Shown: positions 10,384 through 21,574, counted from the first letter of the stretch. The stretch: DNA of 64,000 nt from Corydoras sp. C115 (GCA_019802505.1 JAFMOC010000445.1:155001-219000), one strand, 5' to 3'. Notes: generated by a model not told the origin, from the letters alone. Made by a program: numbers and translations.

Positions 10384-11988
10384 TTATCTAGTTTTTTTTT
10401 TCTCAGACCCTCGGTGCGTACGAGCCGTAACCCACAGCATGCAGCATAATTTTCTAATAACTGCATATAAAACAAAGAGAAAACAGGAAAGCGTACACAA
10501 TAAGAAGATGACGACATCAACAGAATGATATATATACCATGGCATTTTATAGGAGTCTGTTCTTAAATGAGATGCTCCACCATGCCTCATAACGTACTCA
10601 ATCCAGAAAACAGCTTTATCTAATGGTTTTATTGGTACGTCTTTGTGCAGTCTGGAGAGTCTTTGCATGTTCTCTCTGTATGATGGATCATACAGGACGT
10701 CTTTAAGGGCTAGAAGAAAAGACTCTTTCGTCACTGTGGCAAAATCCACAGTCTTAGCTACTCCTCGAACCCTCATTTTGGAAAGATTGTCAGGTTGATC
10801 CCAAACAAGTCCGAAGCCAATGATAGGGACACCATGATAGATGGCTTCTTGAACCCCATTGGTTCCTCCATGTGCCACAAACACTCTGGTCTTGGGATGT
10901 CCAAGGAGATCATTCTGAGGGATCCAGTCCATCACTAAGGTGTTGTTTCCTAACGTCGGAGGTCTTTCTCCTTTATACTTCCAAATGATTTTATGTGGGA
11001 GCTCTGCGAATGCCTCAGCTATTGCATTAGCTACATCATGGGGAAGTTGACCAACCATAGTACCCAGAGACATGACAATGACCCCATGCTCACCAGAGCT
11101 TTGCACAAAGTTCTCGAGGTCTTGTGGAAGTGGTTTTGCTGGTTTGCAATGGAAACCACCAATATATACAACATTGGGCATGGTGGGTCGGGGGAATTCA
11201 AAGACAAAATCCACCCTGAAGAGCCACAGATCTGCTGCTTGGACCAACTGGAAATAGTCTGTTGTTGGTCCAAATATCTGTGTACTTAATTCATTGTAAC
11301 CTGGAGTCAAATAATACAGAGCTTGGAATTTAGCAACCAGGTACATAATAACATTAAAGACTCTTTCAAAAAAGTTCATCTGATCTGATAACTGCATCAT
11401 CGGTACAGGCACATAAGAAAGAGGTGAGGGAGCGATTGCAAAATGACCCTCACCCTGCACCGTCCACCGAACATTAAAGACGAGGGGCAGTTTAAGATAA
11501 CTGCATAAAGCAACACCAGCAAATAAAGCCGGGTCCGTTAGACACACATCAAATCTGGAGTCTTTTAAAGACTGCATCAGGATTTCGTCTTTAATGGTGG
11601 GTAGCAGTAGATTCGTATCGCTCCTAATCATTTCCACTGATTTGTCCCACATCTCCTTCTCCACCTTCATTCGAGCCCAAATGGAACCCGTCCTCTGAAC
11701 TTCCAAAAGTTGGTTTACAGTGTCCACTATTAGTTTCTTATCGAAAACCCCAGCATTTTGTAAAGTTATGGATGTGTACAATTGGGACGACTCTTCGATG
11801 TACCAGCTGTTCGATGGCCGGATCACCGTAACGTTGTGACCTTTCTCATGAAGAGCCTCGATCATGATTTTCATGTTGATCCAGTGGCTCCCATCCACAG
11901 GGATAACCAGGATGTTCCCACAGTGCACTGAGGCGACCAGCAGAGTGAACAGAACCAGGACACATGCCTGACCTTTTTGAATTTTCAT
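10384..11988 (-). CDS. UDP-glucuronosyltransferase, UGT5-type (copy C)
   Basis: Complete 534-residue single-exon UGT, slightly longer than its neighbours because its tail differs. Signal peptide about 1-23; catalytic His35 and Asp152; UGT signature 355-398; anchor about 488-511. After KLCCML the tail reads WVTARTHRGSEKKKTR instead of CVRKKRTKQE. Nucleotide similarity to the other copies stops sharply near 10433, so the last 14 codons and 3' flank come from different sequence. The new tail still ends KKTR, a classical KKxx ER-retrieval motif. The ATG directly follows TTATCTTCTTTTTAACCAG|A on the minus strand, a strong splice acceptor. A leader exon related to those of A and B is about 0.36 kb upstream. 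Probably functional; altered tail interactions are inference. Confidence 0.95.
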   Translation of the reverse strand: MKIQKGQACVLVLFTLLVASVHCGNILVIPVDGSHWINMKIMIEALHEKGHNVTVIRPSNSWYIEESSQLYTSITLQNAGVFDKKLIVDTVNQLLEVQRTGSIWARMKVEKEMWDKSVEMIRSDTNLLLPTIKDEILMQSLKDSRFDVCLTDPALFAGVALCSYLKLPLVFNVRWTVQGEGHFAIAPSPLSYVPVPMMQLSDQMNFFERVFNVIMYLVAKFQALYYLTPGYNELSTQIFGPTTDYFQLVQAADLWLFRVDFVFEFPRPTMPNVVYIGGFHCKPAKPLPQDLENFVQSSGEHGVIVMSLGTMVGQLPHDVANAIAEAFAELPHKIIWKYKGERPPTLGNNTLVMDWIPQNDLLGHPKTRVFVAHGGTNGVQEAIYHGVPIIGFGLVWDQPDNLSKMRVRGVAKTVDFATVTKESFLLALKDVLYDPSYRENMQRLSRLHKDVPIKPLDKAVFWIEYVMRHGGASHLRTDSYKMPWYIYHSVDVVIFLLCTLSCFLFVLYAVIRKLCCMLWVTARTHRGSEKKKTR

Positions 11989-12343
11989 TCTGGTTAAAAA
12001 GAAGATAAACGTGGTTTCTTTATCTCCAGATCAACCAAATGCACAAATTAAGTACAAACTGGAAGAAATTCAGCGAAAATTTATTTTAAAATCAATTAAA
12101 ATCACGTAAAGTCTTAAAATGATTACTAAATACATTCACCAACTTTTCAACTTTGTTACATAAAAGATTATATGAAATAAATATATAAGTTAATAACGAG
12201 ATAAACTTCATGTTGACAGAACTTTGAAACATTTTTAAACACATGCAAAGTTATTTTTCTGTAAGCATTAATATACAAATCTCACAACATTAATCTGAAT
12301 TGCTATTGCGTTAATATTAAGAAATATTGACATAGAGACGTAC

Positions 12344-12515
12344 CTTAAAACTGATCGCAGACATACGGCTCATTTAAATGAATACTGTCAGCTTTATTGC
12401 TTCTCTCGTTCTCTCTTGTGAACCTATGAACACTGGGCTGAAAGTTCATTCAGTTTTACAGGGAACAGCAGAGGGTAACTGCGTTCAAAATTCAGATCAC
12501 TGGATTACTTTTAAT
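12344..12515 (-). promoter_or_regulatory. Leader exon, donor and TATA-like box of UGT copy C
   Basis: Minus strand: ATTAAAAG (12508-12515) sits where copy B has TATAAAAG. The exon carries GAACGCAGTTACCCTC, TGAATGAACTTTCAGCCC, GAGCCGTATG and ends GTTTTAAG|GTACGTC (exon end 12344). Start is inferred near 12480. A minus-strand AATAAA at 12527-12532, usable by copy D, lies only about 12 bases upstream of this TATA-like box, so the two transcription units abut. Confidence 0.65.
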
Positions 12516-12693
12516 GCAGTGCGATTTTTATTTATTTATTAAATTGTTTACCTTTTTTGGCTTTTCTATAGAAACATAAAAATATAGTATTACCAACATT
12601 CTACTGTATCGAGTCAAAGCAAAAAAAAAAAATGAAAACCAACAACTGTATGGTGAAATATCCAAAATAATAAATGTTTTAAAATGAAAGAAC

Positions 12694-14271
12694 TTATTCC
12701 TGTTTGGTTCTCTTCTTCCTCACACACAGCACGCAGCATAATTTTCTAATAACTGCATATATAACAAAGAGAAAACAGGAAAGCGTACACAATAAGAAGA
12801 TGATGACATCAACAGAATGATATATATACCATGGCATTTTGTAGGAGTCTGTTCTTAAATGAGATGCTCCACCATGCCTCATAACGTACTCAATCCAGAA
12901 AACAGCTTTATCTAATGGTTTTATTGGTACGTCTTTGTGCAGTCTGGAGAGTCTTTGCATGTTCTCTCTGTATGATGGATCATACAGGACGTCTTTAAGG
13001 GCTAGAAGAAAAGACTCTTTAGTCACTGTGGCAAAATCAATAGTCTTAGCTACTCCTTTAATTTTCATTTTAAAAAGATTGTCAGCTTGATCCCAAATAA
13101 GTGCGAAACCAATGATAGGGACACCATGATAGATGGCTTCTTGAACTCCATTGGTTCCTCCATGTGCCACAAACACTCTGGTCTTGGGATGTCCAAGGAG
13201 ATCATTCTGAGGGATCCAGTCCATCACTAAGGTGTTGTTTCCTAACGTCGGAGGTCTTTCTCCTTTGTACTTCCAAATGATCTTATGTGGGAGCTCTGCG
13301 AAGGCCTCAGCTATTGCATTAGCCACATCATGAGGAAGTTGACCAACCATAGTACCCAGAGACATGACAATGACCCCATGCTCACCAGAGCTTTGCACAA
13401 AGTTCTCGAGGTCTTGTGGAAGTGGTTTTGCTGGTTTGCAATGGAAACCACCAATATATACAACATTGGGCATGGTGGGTCGGGGGAATTCAAAGACAAA
13501 ATCCACCCTGAAGAGCCACAGATCTGCTGCCTGGATCAACTGGAAATAGTCGCTTGTTGGTCCAAATATTTCAGTGCACAATTCAGAGTAAACTGGAGCC
13601 AAATAATACTGAAGCTGTAATTCAGTTACAAAATACATAATAACATTAAAGACTCTCTCGAAAAAGCTCATGCGATCTGATAGTTGCGTCATCGGTACGG
13701 GTACATAAGAAAGCGGTGAGGGCGCGATTGCAAAATGACCCTCACTATATACTGTCCAACGAGCATTAAAGACGAGGGGCAGTTTGAGATAATGACATAT
13801 AAAAACACCACTCATGAAAACCGGATCAGTGAGGCAGACGTCAAACTTAAAATCCTTTAAGAATTGCATCAAAGCCTCGTCTTTAAACATTTTAAGCACC
13901 ATTTCTCTCTCATTCACAGTGATGTCTATCATCTTGTCCCACATTTCTTTCTCCATCTTCAGCCGAGACCAGGTGGAACCTTCCCTCTGGATTTCTAGTA
14001 GTTTGTTTATAATACCCCACATAAATTGCTGATCAAAACTTCCTTTACTTTGTAAAGTTATGGACGTGTAAAGGAGGGAATCTTCTTTAATGTACCAGCT
14101 GTCCGAAGGCCGGATCACCGTAATGTTGTGACCTTTCTCATGAAGAGCCTCGATCATGATTTTCATGTTAATCCAGTGGCTCCCATCCACAGGGATAACC
14201 AAGATGTTCCCACAGTGGACTGAGGCGACCAGCAGAGTGAACAGAACCAGACCACAGGCCTGACCTTTCAT
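12694..14271 (-). CDS. UDP-glucuronosyltransferase, UGT5-type (copy D)
   Basis: Complete 525-residue single-exon UGT. The N-terminus is three residues shorter than in A-C; signal peptide about 1-20, catalytic His32 (DGSHW), Asp149 (CLTDP), UGT signature 352-395, anchor about 485-508, tail RKKRTKQE. The N-terminal half is the most divergent of the four (for example KGSFDQQFMWGIINKL and the FKDEALMQFLKDFKF stretch). A small divergent patch NLFKMKIKGVAKTID interrupts an otherwise shared C-terminal half, as patchy gene conversion would leave. The ATG follows CATTCAGTGTTGCAG|GGACCATA on the minus strand, a good splice acceptor. Its candidate leader exon (14922-15011) is unrelated to those of A-C. 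Confidence 0.95.
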   Translation of the reverse strand: MKGQACGLVLFTLLVASVHCGNILVIPVDGSHWINMKIMIEALHEKGHNITVIRPSDSWYIKEDSLLYTSITLQSKGSFDQQFMWGIINKLLEIQREGSTWSRLKMEKEMWDKMIDITVNEREMVLKMFKDEALMQFLKDFKFDVCLTDPVFMSGVFICHYLKLPLVFNARWTVYSEGHFAIAPSPLSYVPVPMTQLSDRMSFFERVFNVIMYFVTELQLQYYLAPVYSELCTEIFGPTSDYFQLIQAADLWLFRVDFVFEFPRPTMPNVVYIGGFHCKPAKPLPQDLENFVQSSGEHGVIVMSLGTMVGQLPHDVANAIAEAFAELPHKIIWKYKGERPPTLGNNTLVMDWIPQNDLLGHPKTRVFVAHGGTNGVQEAIYHGVPIIGFALIWDQADNLFKMKIKGVAKTIDFATVTKESFLLALKDVLYDPSYRENMQRLSRLHKDVPIKPLDKAVFWIEYVMRHGGASHLRTDSYKMPWYIYHSVDVIIFLLCTLSCFLFVIYAVIRKLCCVLCVRKKRTKQE

Positions 14272-14921
14272 TATGGTCCCTGCAACACTGAATGAAAAAT
14301 AAAAACATGCACAGAAAATTAAAAATCACACCAAATCAGACACAGAACCCTCAACACACATTCCATATCTAATTAAAATAGCTTTATATCAATCAGAAAT
14401 ACAGTAAGAATATCGTTGCAACTGTTTAGTTTCAGAATATAGTAAAAAATATATTGTAAAAATTGAGACCTTGACTCCAACATTGAGCTACCACGCCCAC
14501 ATGCAATAAATACAAATGTCAAAATAAAATATGCATCACATGAATAAAACACCTATATATACTTCTATACTGTTTTATAAACCTTTGTTTAAAGGTGAAT
14601 TGATGTATATTCAGTTCATAAATTTGAATAACTAATATAGTTAAAAATAAATTCCTCTGAATTCCTCTGATTATCACAAACTGCAAACTTAAAACGATTC
14701 CTTTAAAAAAAAATTATCGCGTTACATCAAAATTAACTTTAACAAAATCAACACAAAAAATATAATGCAATGCAAACCACAGAGTCTGTTATAGAAAACA
14801 AAAAAGTGATTCTAAACTTCTAAAAAACAATCATGTATAACACAGCGTATGTAAACAAATTTATAACAGTAATTCAACCCAAAATATTAACATGAAAATC
14901 ATATTTCTATATAATTATTAC
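14272..14921. other. Inferred leader intron of UGT copy D
   Basis: AT-rich, without coding signal. 14465-14515 contains TTGAGCTACCACGCCC, a reversed scrap of the second SINE family's head. Confidence 0.35.
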
Positions 14922-15011
14922 CAAACAGGAGCCATGCTGGACGTGGATCTTTAAAGAAGTCAAGCTTCTCTGCCACTCTGCTCATGTCCACTCCTCTATG
15001 TGCTCTTAAAT
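14922..15011 (-). promoter_or_regulatory. Candidate leader exon and promoter of UGT copy D
   Basis: The minus strand has TATTTAAG (15004-15011), then about 80 bases ending GCTCCTGTTTG|GTAATAAT, a good donor with the exon ending at 14922. No resemblance to the leaders of A-C was found. The stretch contains an upstream ATG (GGACATGAGC) that would open a short reading frame before the main start. This rests only on a TATA-like element and a donor of suitable position and orientation. Confidence 0.4.
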
Positions 15012-15551
15012 ACTCTTTAAACTTAAAGCAGATTAGAGTTCATTTAACGTTAAGTGACAGAGTAAATGATAAGCTTACTTTATTATTTATAACTTAGGAC
15101 GATTCAAATATTCAATTGGAAACTTAATTTAAACTTTTTTTTTATTGAATCGTTGAAACTGTGCAAAAGATATTTTAGTTTTCTATAGATATCAGAATGT
15201 TAAAGATTCACAGGGCTTCGTGTTCTCTCACATGATTTCTGTTAATCAGTAGCTGTTGGCGTGATATTACGCCCCTCCCTCACCCCCCGGATGCTATCAT
15301 TAAAAATACAGTAGGAAAGTCTGTCACCTGACACTCAGATCAACACAGAAATGATTCAAATACTGTAATTATAAAAACTTTGTTTAGATCCCCATGAACT
15401 CCTGTTATTAAGTATTAAAGTAACTTTATATTCAGAATTCTGCATGAAATTAATTTGCAGCCAGGTTTCTAAACATGTTCCATCAACACTGTTGTGTCTG
15501 AGCCACTCATCACACCTCAGTAAACGACATTATTTGTGTAGATAAATGAAA

Positions 15552-15605
15552 GCAAACCACTTATTCCTGTTTGGTTCTTTTCTCCCTCACACACAGCATG
15601 CAGCT
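15552..15605 (-). pseudogene. UGT 3'-end relic beyond copy D
   Basis: About 53 bp closely matching the end of copy B's gene: CAAACCACTTATTCCTGTTTGG and CACACAGCATGCAG, covering the last codons (tail KKRTKQE region), the stop and a few 3' bases. Similarity ends at 15605. It indicates that a fifth UGT once stood upstream of copy D in the same orientation. Confidence 0.75.
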
Positions 15606-15645
15606 TTGTTTAAGATTATTTAAAATTGTTTACGAGGTTTCTATT

Positions 15646-15765
15646 CAGGGCGGCACTGTGATGTAGTGCTCAGCACATCCGCCTCTCAGGTGCCTGAAAT
15701 GCCCCTCCCCACCCCACCCCACCGTGACCGTAGAACTGGATAAAGCAAAAGATAATAAGATGAGT
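15646..15765 (+). repeat. SINE family 1, internally deleted
   Basis: Head GGCGGCACTGTGATGTAGTGCTCAGCAC joined almost directly to the C-rich end and GGATAAAGCAAAAGATAATAAGATGAG; most of the body is missing. Confidence 0.6.
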
Positions 15766-17040
15766 TAATAGAATGTCTAAAAATTTCTATTTACTTTATT
15801 TACAGTTTACCAATTACTTTACATTAGCTTTATTTGTATAAATAAACCCCTTCCCAGAATACAATTTGGCAGATGCAAAAAAACATAAACAATTTATAGC
15901 AATAACCCACAAAACAAACTTAAAACTTACCAAGGCAATCGAACTTTTGCCCGTCTGTCAATATAAAATCTCTTTAGCTCTACTGTAGATAAAATAATAT
16001 TACTACAGATTATAAATTTGATGATTACAGGTTTCTATTATCTTTCTATGAACTTTACTTTAAATTGAGAATCTTAAACTCTATTTTACACACTGTTTGA
16101 TCCCCAGCCTCGTCCACTTTGTTAATCTGTAACTTTGGGAGTGATAACCTCACACACACTCCTACTGTTATCTTGTAGATGTACAGTGCAGTTTGTACCT
16201 CTCTCATTAAAAGAATTACCTTTGACCCAAACACCTCACTATTTTTACATTAGTACTTTCAAGACTTCAACTTCAACTAATATCCCTCAGTGGCTCAGTT
16301 GCAGTGTATGAAGGCGGAGTTCTGTGTATAGGCCAGCTTGGAAACACAGGATACTTGGAAAGGCCAAACAATCGCTTGGGAAATCCAAAAAAAGACAAAG
16401 GAACGAGTATTTTAATCCTAATGTCAAACATAATTAATTACACTAGAGTGTTTTTGTGACAAAGAACTTGTGCTTGTATAGGCCAGCTTGTGGAAGATTC
16501 AGTTTATAAGAAAGTTGGATGGGTTGGTTGGTGGGTGGGTGGGTGGATAATTTACAGTGCACTATAAATGAAAATTTAAATCTAAAATGCATGTCTTTTA
16601 AGCCGCTGCTAAAAAAACACAGGCAAAAGGTTTTCTCTAAAGGAAACAATAAACATCTAACCAGGTTGAGATGACGAACCCGAATGAACAGCTCAGAAGT
16701 GCCTCAGTTTAAATGCATTCAAACCCCGAGGTTCATACTAATTTCAAAGGTGTTTAAAATATAAAATGGCCTACATTAGTTTTTAACCTCTTGAACCTTT
16801 CCACATTTTAAAGTGTGATTAATTGAAAAGGAAATAAGTGAAGTGAAATTGTATGTCAGGAATCTGTAATTACACTCGTTTTATTAGGAACTCCGTACTA
16901 ATCCTTTTCTGAGCTGCTTTGTATTTTAAACATCTGTTAGGTCTGAAGTTTGGTGCATTTTGTGTAATTATTGCATTAGTGAGAACGTGCACAGACGTTC
17001 CTAATAAAGTGCTCAGCCAGAGTGTAAAACACGGAAAGTC
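15766..17040. other. Gene-free stretch right of the UGT array
   Basis: AT-rich unique sequence with a (GGTT/GGGT)n run at about 16518-16547. No convincing gene. Confidence 0.4.
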
Positions 17041-17051
17041 AACTGAAACTC

Positions 17052-17396
17052 CATCCATCCATTATCTCCCGCTTTATCCTCTATTAGGGTCGCGGTGGGG
17101 TTCCCCATGCCCATCCAGGGGAGAACGTCTCGGGCGTTGGGCAGATACACCCAGGACAGGGCGCCAATCCATCGCTGGGCACACACTCACTCACTCAAAC
17201 ACACTCTATATGGGGCAATTCAGAGAACTCAATTAACTTGATCCATGTTTTTGGACTGTGGGAGGAAACCGGAGAACCCGGAGGAAACCCACACGGACAC
17301 GAGGAGAACATGGAAACTCCACCCAGATGGGGATTCGAACCGGGAATCCCTAGCGCTGAGAGGCGAACGTGCTAACCACTATGCCACCGTGCCGCC
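17052..17396 (-). repeat. SINE family 1, full-length copy
   Basis: Target-site duplication AACTGAAACTC at 17041-17051 and 17397-17407. Tail (CCAT)n on the plus strand; head ends GCCACCGTGCCGCC. Confidence 0.9.
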
Positions 17397-17407
17397 AACT
17401 GAAACTC

Positions 17408-19650
17408 AAGTTTACAAAACTATTACGAGCAAAATAGCTGATTGTGCATTTAATCGCAAATTAGTTACCAAAATGTGTTTTGGGTTCAACAAAAAAAATC
17501 TATATAAATTAATAGACAATAAAAACAACCCCATAGATAAAGCAACCATGCAAGAAAGTGTATTTTAAAGTTGATCTTGTTACCTTAACAATGCAAAATA
17601 AGTGTCAACGTCGAAGGCAAACAATGAAATGTATATCAGCGAGCTGCATGCAGAAGCAAAATCTTGTTCCTGATGGGCGGACAAGCTGCTTCCTGTGGGT
17701 CTATGTGGGCAGCTCCGTTTCCCGTCCTACAGTCCAAAGACATGCAAATCAGGTCAACTGGAGATACTTATTGTGTAAAGTGGTACACTGTGTATATCCT
17801 CTCTGGTGGATGGTTGACCTCTCGAGGATGTTTTTCAGACTTTCAGCTATTTATAATAGAATAGGATAGAATATATTTATTATGATTATATCAGGTGTAA
17901 CAACATTAAAGTGCAACACTCCACAGTGCAAAGAACAATAACATATTCACCTCAGGAGGAGAACTATTTAGCTCTGGAAGAGGCCCCACCCACACAATGG
18001 CCCTTAGTACAATATGAATGCTAGAAGATGAAGGCCTGAGCATTTTACACAGAAACATCACAGAATGAACATCAACTTTAAAATATCTGATTTAAATTCA
18101 TATAAAAAAAAAACTGCATTTTTTTATTACAAACAGATTGTGCATTTCTGAGTGGAAGCTTTTTCTGCTCATGACATACTCACTGACCTCAGCATGATCA
18201 CGAAGCAATGTGTCAGATCAAGTCATTTAAAAAGTAATTTCAGGCTAGTTATGGGAATGTAATTATTACCTGCCACAGACGGCGGCGGCGGCGGCGGCCC
18301 AGCGGAGCTCCTCTCCACCTTTATCAGGGAAAGCGGGAGCTGAAAAAAGAATGTGACCAAAACAAATTCATTATTAACATTAATTGTTATTTGATTACAA
18401 AGCTGTTTCTGTTTTATTTACCCGGAGTAACCTTTTATCTTTAGGATGCAATGAAAACAACATGCCGCATTCGCCACACGTTTCAGTTTGTGTGGCAGGT
18501 CTGGGTCACGATGAGGATTAAAAAGCTTTACACATAATGCGAGGAAGTGAAGAACATTCGACTTTCGGCCTAAAAAATAGTTATGGATAAATGTAGGAGT
18601 GAAAATCTATTTTTTCCCTTTAAAAATCTAATCAAGTGGAAACATACTGCACTCAAAATAATAAAGAACCTCAAAGGCAAAGCCAAACGCATTTCTACAA
18701 AAAGAAAAGTTGTTGAGACAAAACAATGAAACTGAAATCTCTGCATGACACAGCAAGTGAGGAAACGCTCCCAATAAAATGTGGGCACTTAAAAAAAAAC
18801 AACTAAATACAACTGAACACAACTAAAATACGTTCTGCATGGCTTTTCTTTTCAGGACGCAGGCTGAGGGTAATGGAGCGAATTATAAGCATTCTCCTCT
18901 CCGATCGACTGCCGACAACATTTTTAATTTAACTTTTGTTTTCGTTTCGTGGAGTCTGGCTGTGGGGTTTTGTGCTGCAAGCCTAACAATAAACGCCGTG
19001 GCTGAAGTGAATGGAATCTGGCTAAGCGGAGGGATTATTCTGTCATTTTTAAACCTTCTGAAATCCTGTTAGTTCTTCACAATGCCGCGTTTTGCCGTTT
19101 CACCTCACGACTAATCATCACTCACACATACATACAGTGACGGGTTTATATATCCTACATTACAATGTGCCTTAATTCTTTCTTTCTTTCTGACCTTTAT
19201 TTTGAACCACTTTCACTTCTCTGGTCCTTGTCAGCTCTGTCGCTGTCCGCCGAGATCGTTTAAAGATCAGTTTTGCTTACAGAGATGAATGCCCTTTCCT
19301 TTCTCCTGAAAAGGTCTGAGTTGTACAGTCTGAATTCCCCGTATAGAATGCAGTTGTATTTAGGGAGCCTATAAGTTTGGCTTGGGTATGAGTCATAAAA
19401 CTTTATTGTCCATGAAGAATATCAAAGCTCATTTCATTTGCAAGATAATTAGGCATTGCAGTATGACAAAGCCCCGATGCAGCAGGCAAAACAACAACAG
19501 TTTAGCCGGTTGGCTGTAAGACGGATCCATGTTGGTGAGGGGTTGTATACCCTGCTTGTTGGAATCCTAATTCCTGCATTTATTTGGGCGACACAACCAT
19601 CTGCAACATGACCACTGATTATTAAACGCCAGTTTCCATATTATATGATT
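17408..19650. other. Gene-free stretch
   Basis: 17690-17850 holds an eroded SINE body (GTTTCCCGTCCTACAGTCCAAAGACATGCA). A (CGG)n run at 18280-18297 lies in a short GC-rich patch. A pyrimidine-rich TTCTTTCTTTC is at 19172. No gene recognised. Confidence 0.4.
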
Positions 19651-19662
19651 TCTGTGGTTTAT

Positions 19663-20015
19663 CCATCCATCCATTATCTTCCACTTTATCCTATATTAGG
19701 GTCATGGGGGGGGGGGAGTTCCCCGTGCCCATCCAGGGGAGAACGTTTCGGGCGCTGGGCAGATAGACCCAGGACAGGGCGCCAATCTAACGCTGGGCAC
19801 ACACTCACACACACACACACACTCTATATGGGGCAATTTTGGAGAACTCAATTGACTTGATCCATGTTTTTGGACTGTGGGAGGAAACCGGAGAACCCGG
19901 AGGAAACCACGCGGACACGGGGAGGAACATGGAATCTCCACCCAGATGGGGATTCGAACCGGAATCCCTAGCGCTGAGAGGAGAACATGCTAAACCACTA
20001 AGCCACCGTGCCGCC
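19663..20015 (-). repeat. SINE family 1, full-length copy
   Basis: Target-site duplication TCTGTGGTTTAT at 19651-19662 and 20016-20027. It has a short CA microsatellite at 19807-19822 in place of the usual CTCACTCACACAGACACAC. Confidence 0.9.
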
Positions 20016-20539
20016 TCTGTGGTTTATAAAAAGGAAAAAAGAAATGTAAGCTCTGAAGAATGTTGATAGACACAGCAGCACATGAGACTTTATGAGTGAT
20101 GGCGCTTTAAATGTCCTTTTTATAAGTAGCAGTGGTTTATATTGACACAGCATCAGGATAAAGACCAACCACTGAGTGATTGATATATTCAGGGCCCTAA
20201 CACTTCAGTCGACCGAGAGCAATCAAACAACTCAGCGACCTACATTTCAGGCTCAAGTGAAAGTGAACTGATATGTTGTTCAAAGAGACTTTATATGTCT
20301 GGCTAAGCACCAGATAAAAAGCCCTCAGCATCAGTAGGTTATATTTTACTTCTCTTACACACAACATGCAAAACATTTTCTTAATATGAAAATGACGTTT
20401 GAGGAGAAAAATCTAATGTGAAGGACAAATAAAGAGACATTCAATTCTACAAGTTAGATATGGGCAAGTATTTGGTAGAGATTTGCACTGCTGTGGCCCT
20501 CACATGAAAATATACATTCGGCTCATATTTCCTAAAACA

Positions 20540-20790
20540 CATCTGGTCCACGCTTGGCAGACGTAGGGTCCCATAGGGTCCCGCTACCTACATGTGACTC
20601 ATAAGTGGCCCACATCTAAAATAACACACCTTCCAAACAGATCTGGTCCACATCTGGCAGAGTACCACCTTCATGTACACCTCTTTTGGCTGACACAAGC
20701 CTCGAATGGTATGTGGATGCAGCTTGCAATCGAGTTTTGCCCAAGATCCATCAATCTGTGCGGCGAGTGGGCCAAATTAAAATAGACCGT
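20540..20790. repeat. ACATCTGG-rich dispersed repeat
   Basis: Contains repeated imperfect motifs of the kind CATCTGGTCCACATCTGGCAGA and GGCCCACATC. The same vocabulary appears at 33595-33830. It is probably part of an unclassified interspersed repeat; no termini were found. Confidence 0.45.
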
Positions 20791-20869
20791 GAGCCAGATC
20801 TAAGCCAGAATAATTTCCTATACTTTGAAGTTATTTGCGATTCAACAGGTTTTTTCTAACCAACAGCAG

Positions 20870-21055
20870 TGTCTGATGCACAAATGCTTTTCTGGATAAT
20901 TGGACAGAACTTCCATCAGAACCCCCCAGAATTCTTGTAGAAAGTCTTTGTAGATGAGTGGAAGCTGCTATAGCTGCAGAGGAGGAACCATGCAATGTAA
21001 TCAGTTGTAGGTGTAATGTGGGGGTGTCCAGAAACTTTGATACAAAGCCCACCAC
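20870..21055 (+). mobile_element. Tc1/mariner-like element fragment
   Basis: The stretch GTAGAAAGTCTTTGTAGATG, AGTGGAAGCTGCTATAGCTGC and later GGTGTCCAGAAACTTTG is characteristic of the transposase 3' end and terminal region of fish Tc1-like elements. The reading frame is broken by a stop before the VEAAIAA stretch. No flanking TA duplication was identified. Confidence 0.5.
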
Positions 21056-21224
21056 ACCATAATCTGCTTCAGCATTGACGTTTGATGGTGGCAACGTGTC
21101 TATTGCTGATCATATTAAAGACGATAAAAGATATTTTTTTTACAGAAACTAGAGGGAGGTATGCTTGCCACTGTTACCATCATCTTGATATTTTGTACTT
21201 AAGTGTCTTAAAATTTCCCTATTT

Positions 21225-21574
21225 CATTCATTCATTCATTATCTCCCGCTTTATCCTTTATTAAGGTCGCGGTGGGGTTCCCCATGCCTATCCAGGGGAG
21301 AACGTTTCGGGCGCTGGGCAGATACACCCAGGACAGGGCGCCAATCCATCGCTGGGCACACACTCACTCACACAGACACACTCTATATGGGGCAATTTGG
21401 AGAATGCAATTGACTTGATCCATGTTTTTGGACTGTGGGAGGAAACCGGAGAACCCGGAGGAAACCCACACGGACACGGGGAGAACATGGAAACTCCACC
21501 CAGATGATGATTCGAACCGGGAATCCCTAGCGCTGAGAGGCAAACGTGCTAAACCACTAAGCCACCGTGCCGCC
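21225..21574 (-). repeat. SINE family 1, full-length copy
   Basis: Target-site duplication AAAATTTCCCTATTT (21210-21224) and AAAATTTGCCTATTT (21575-21589). Its tail-side flank (about 21180-21224) recurs beside the composite SINE at 25220-25275. The B-box side has GATGATGATTCGAACC. Confidence 0.9.
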
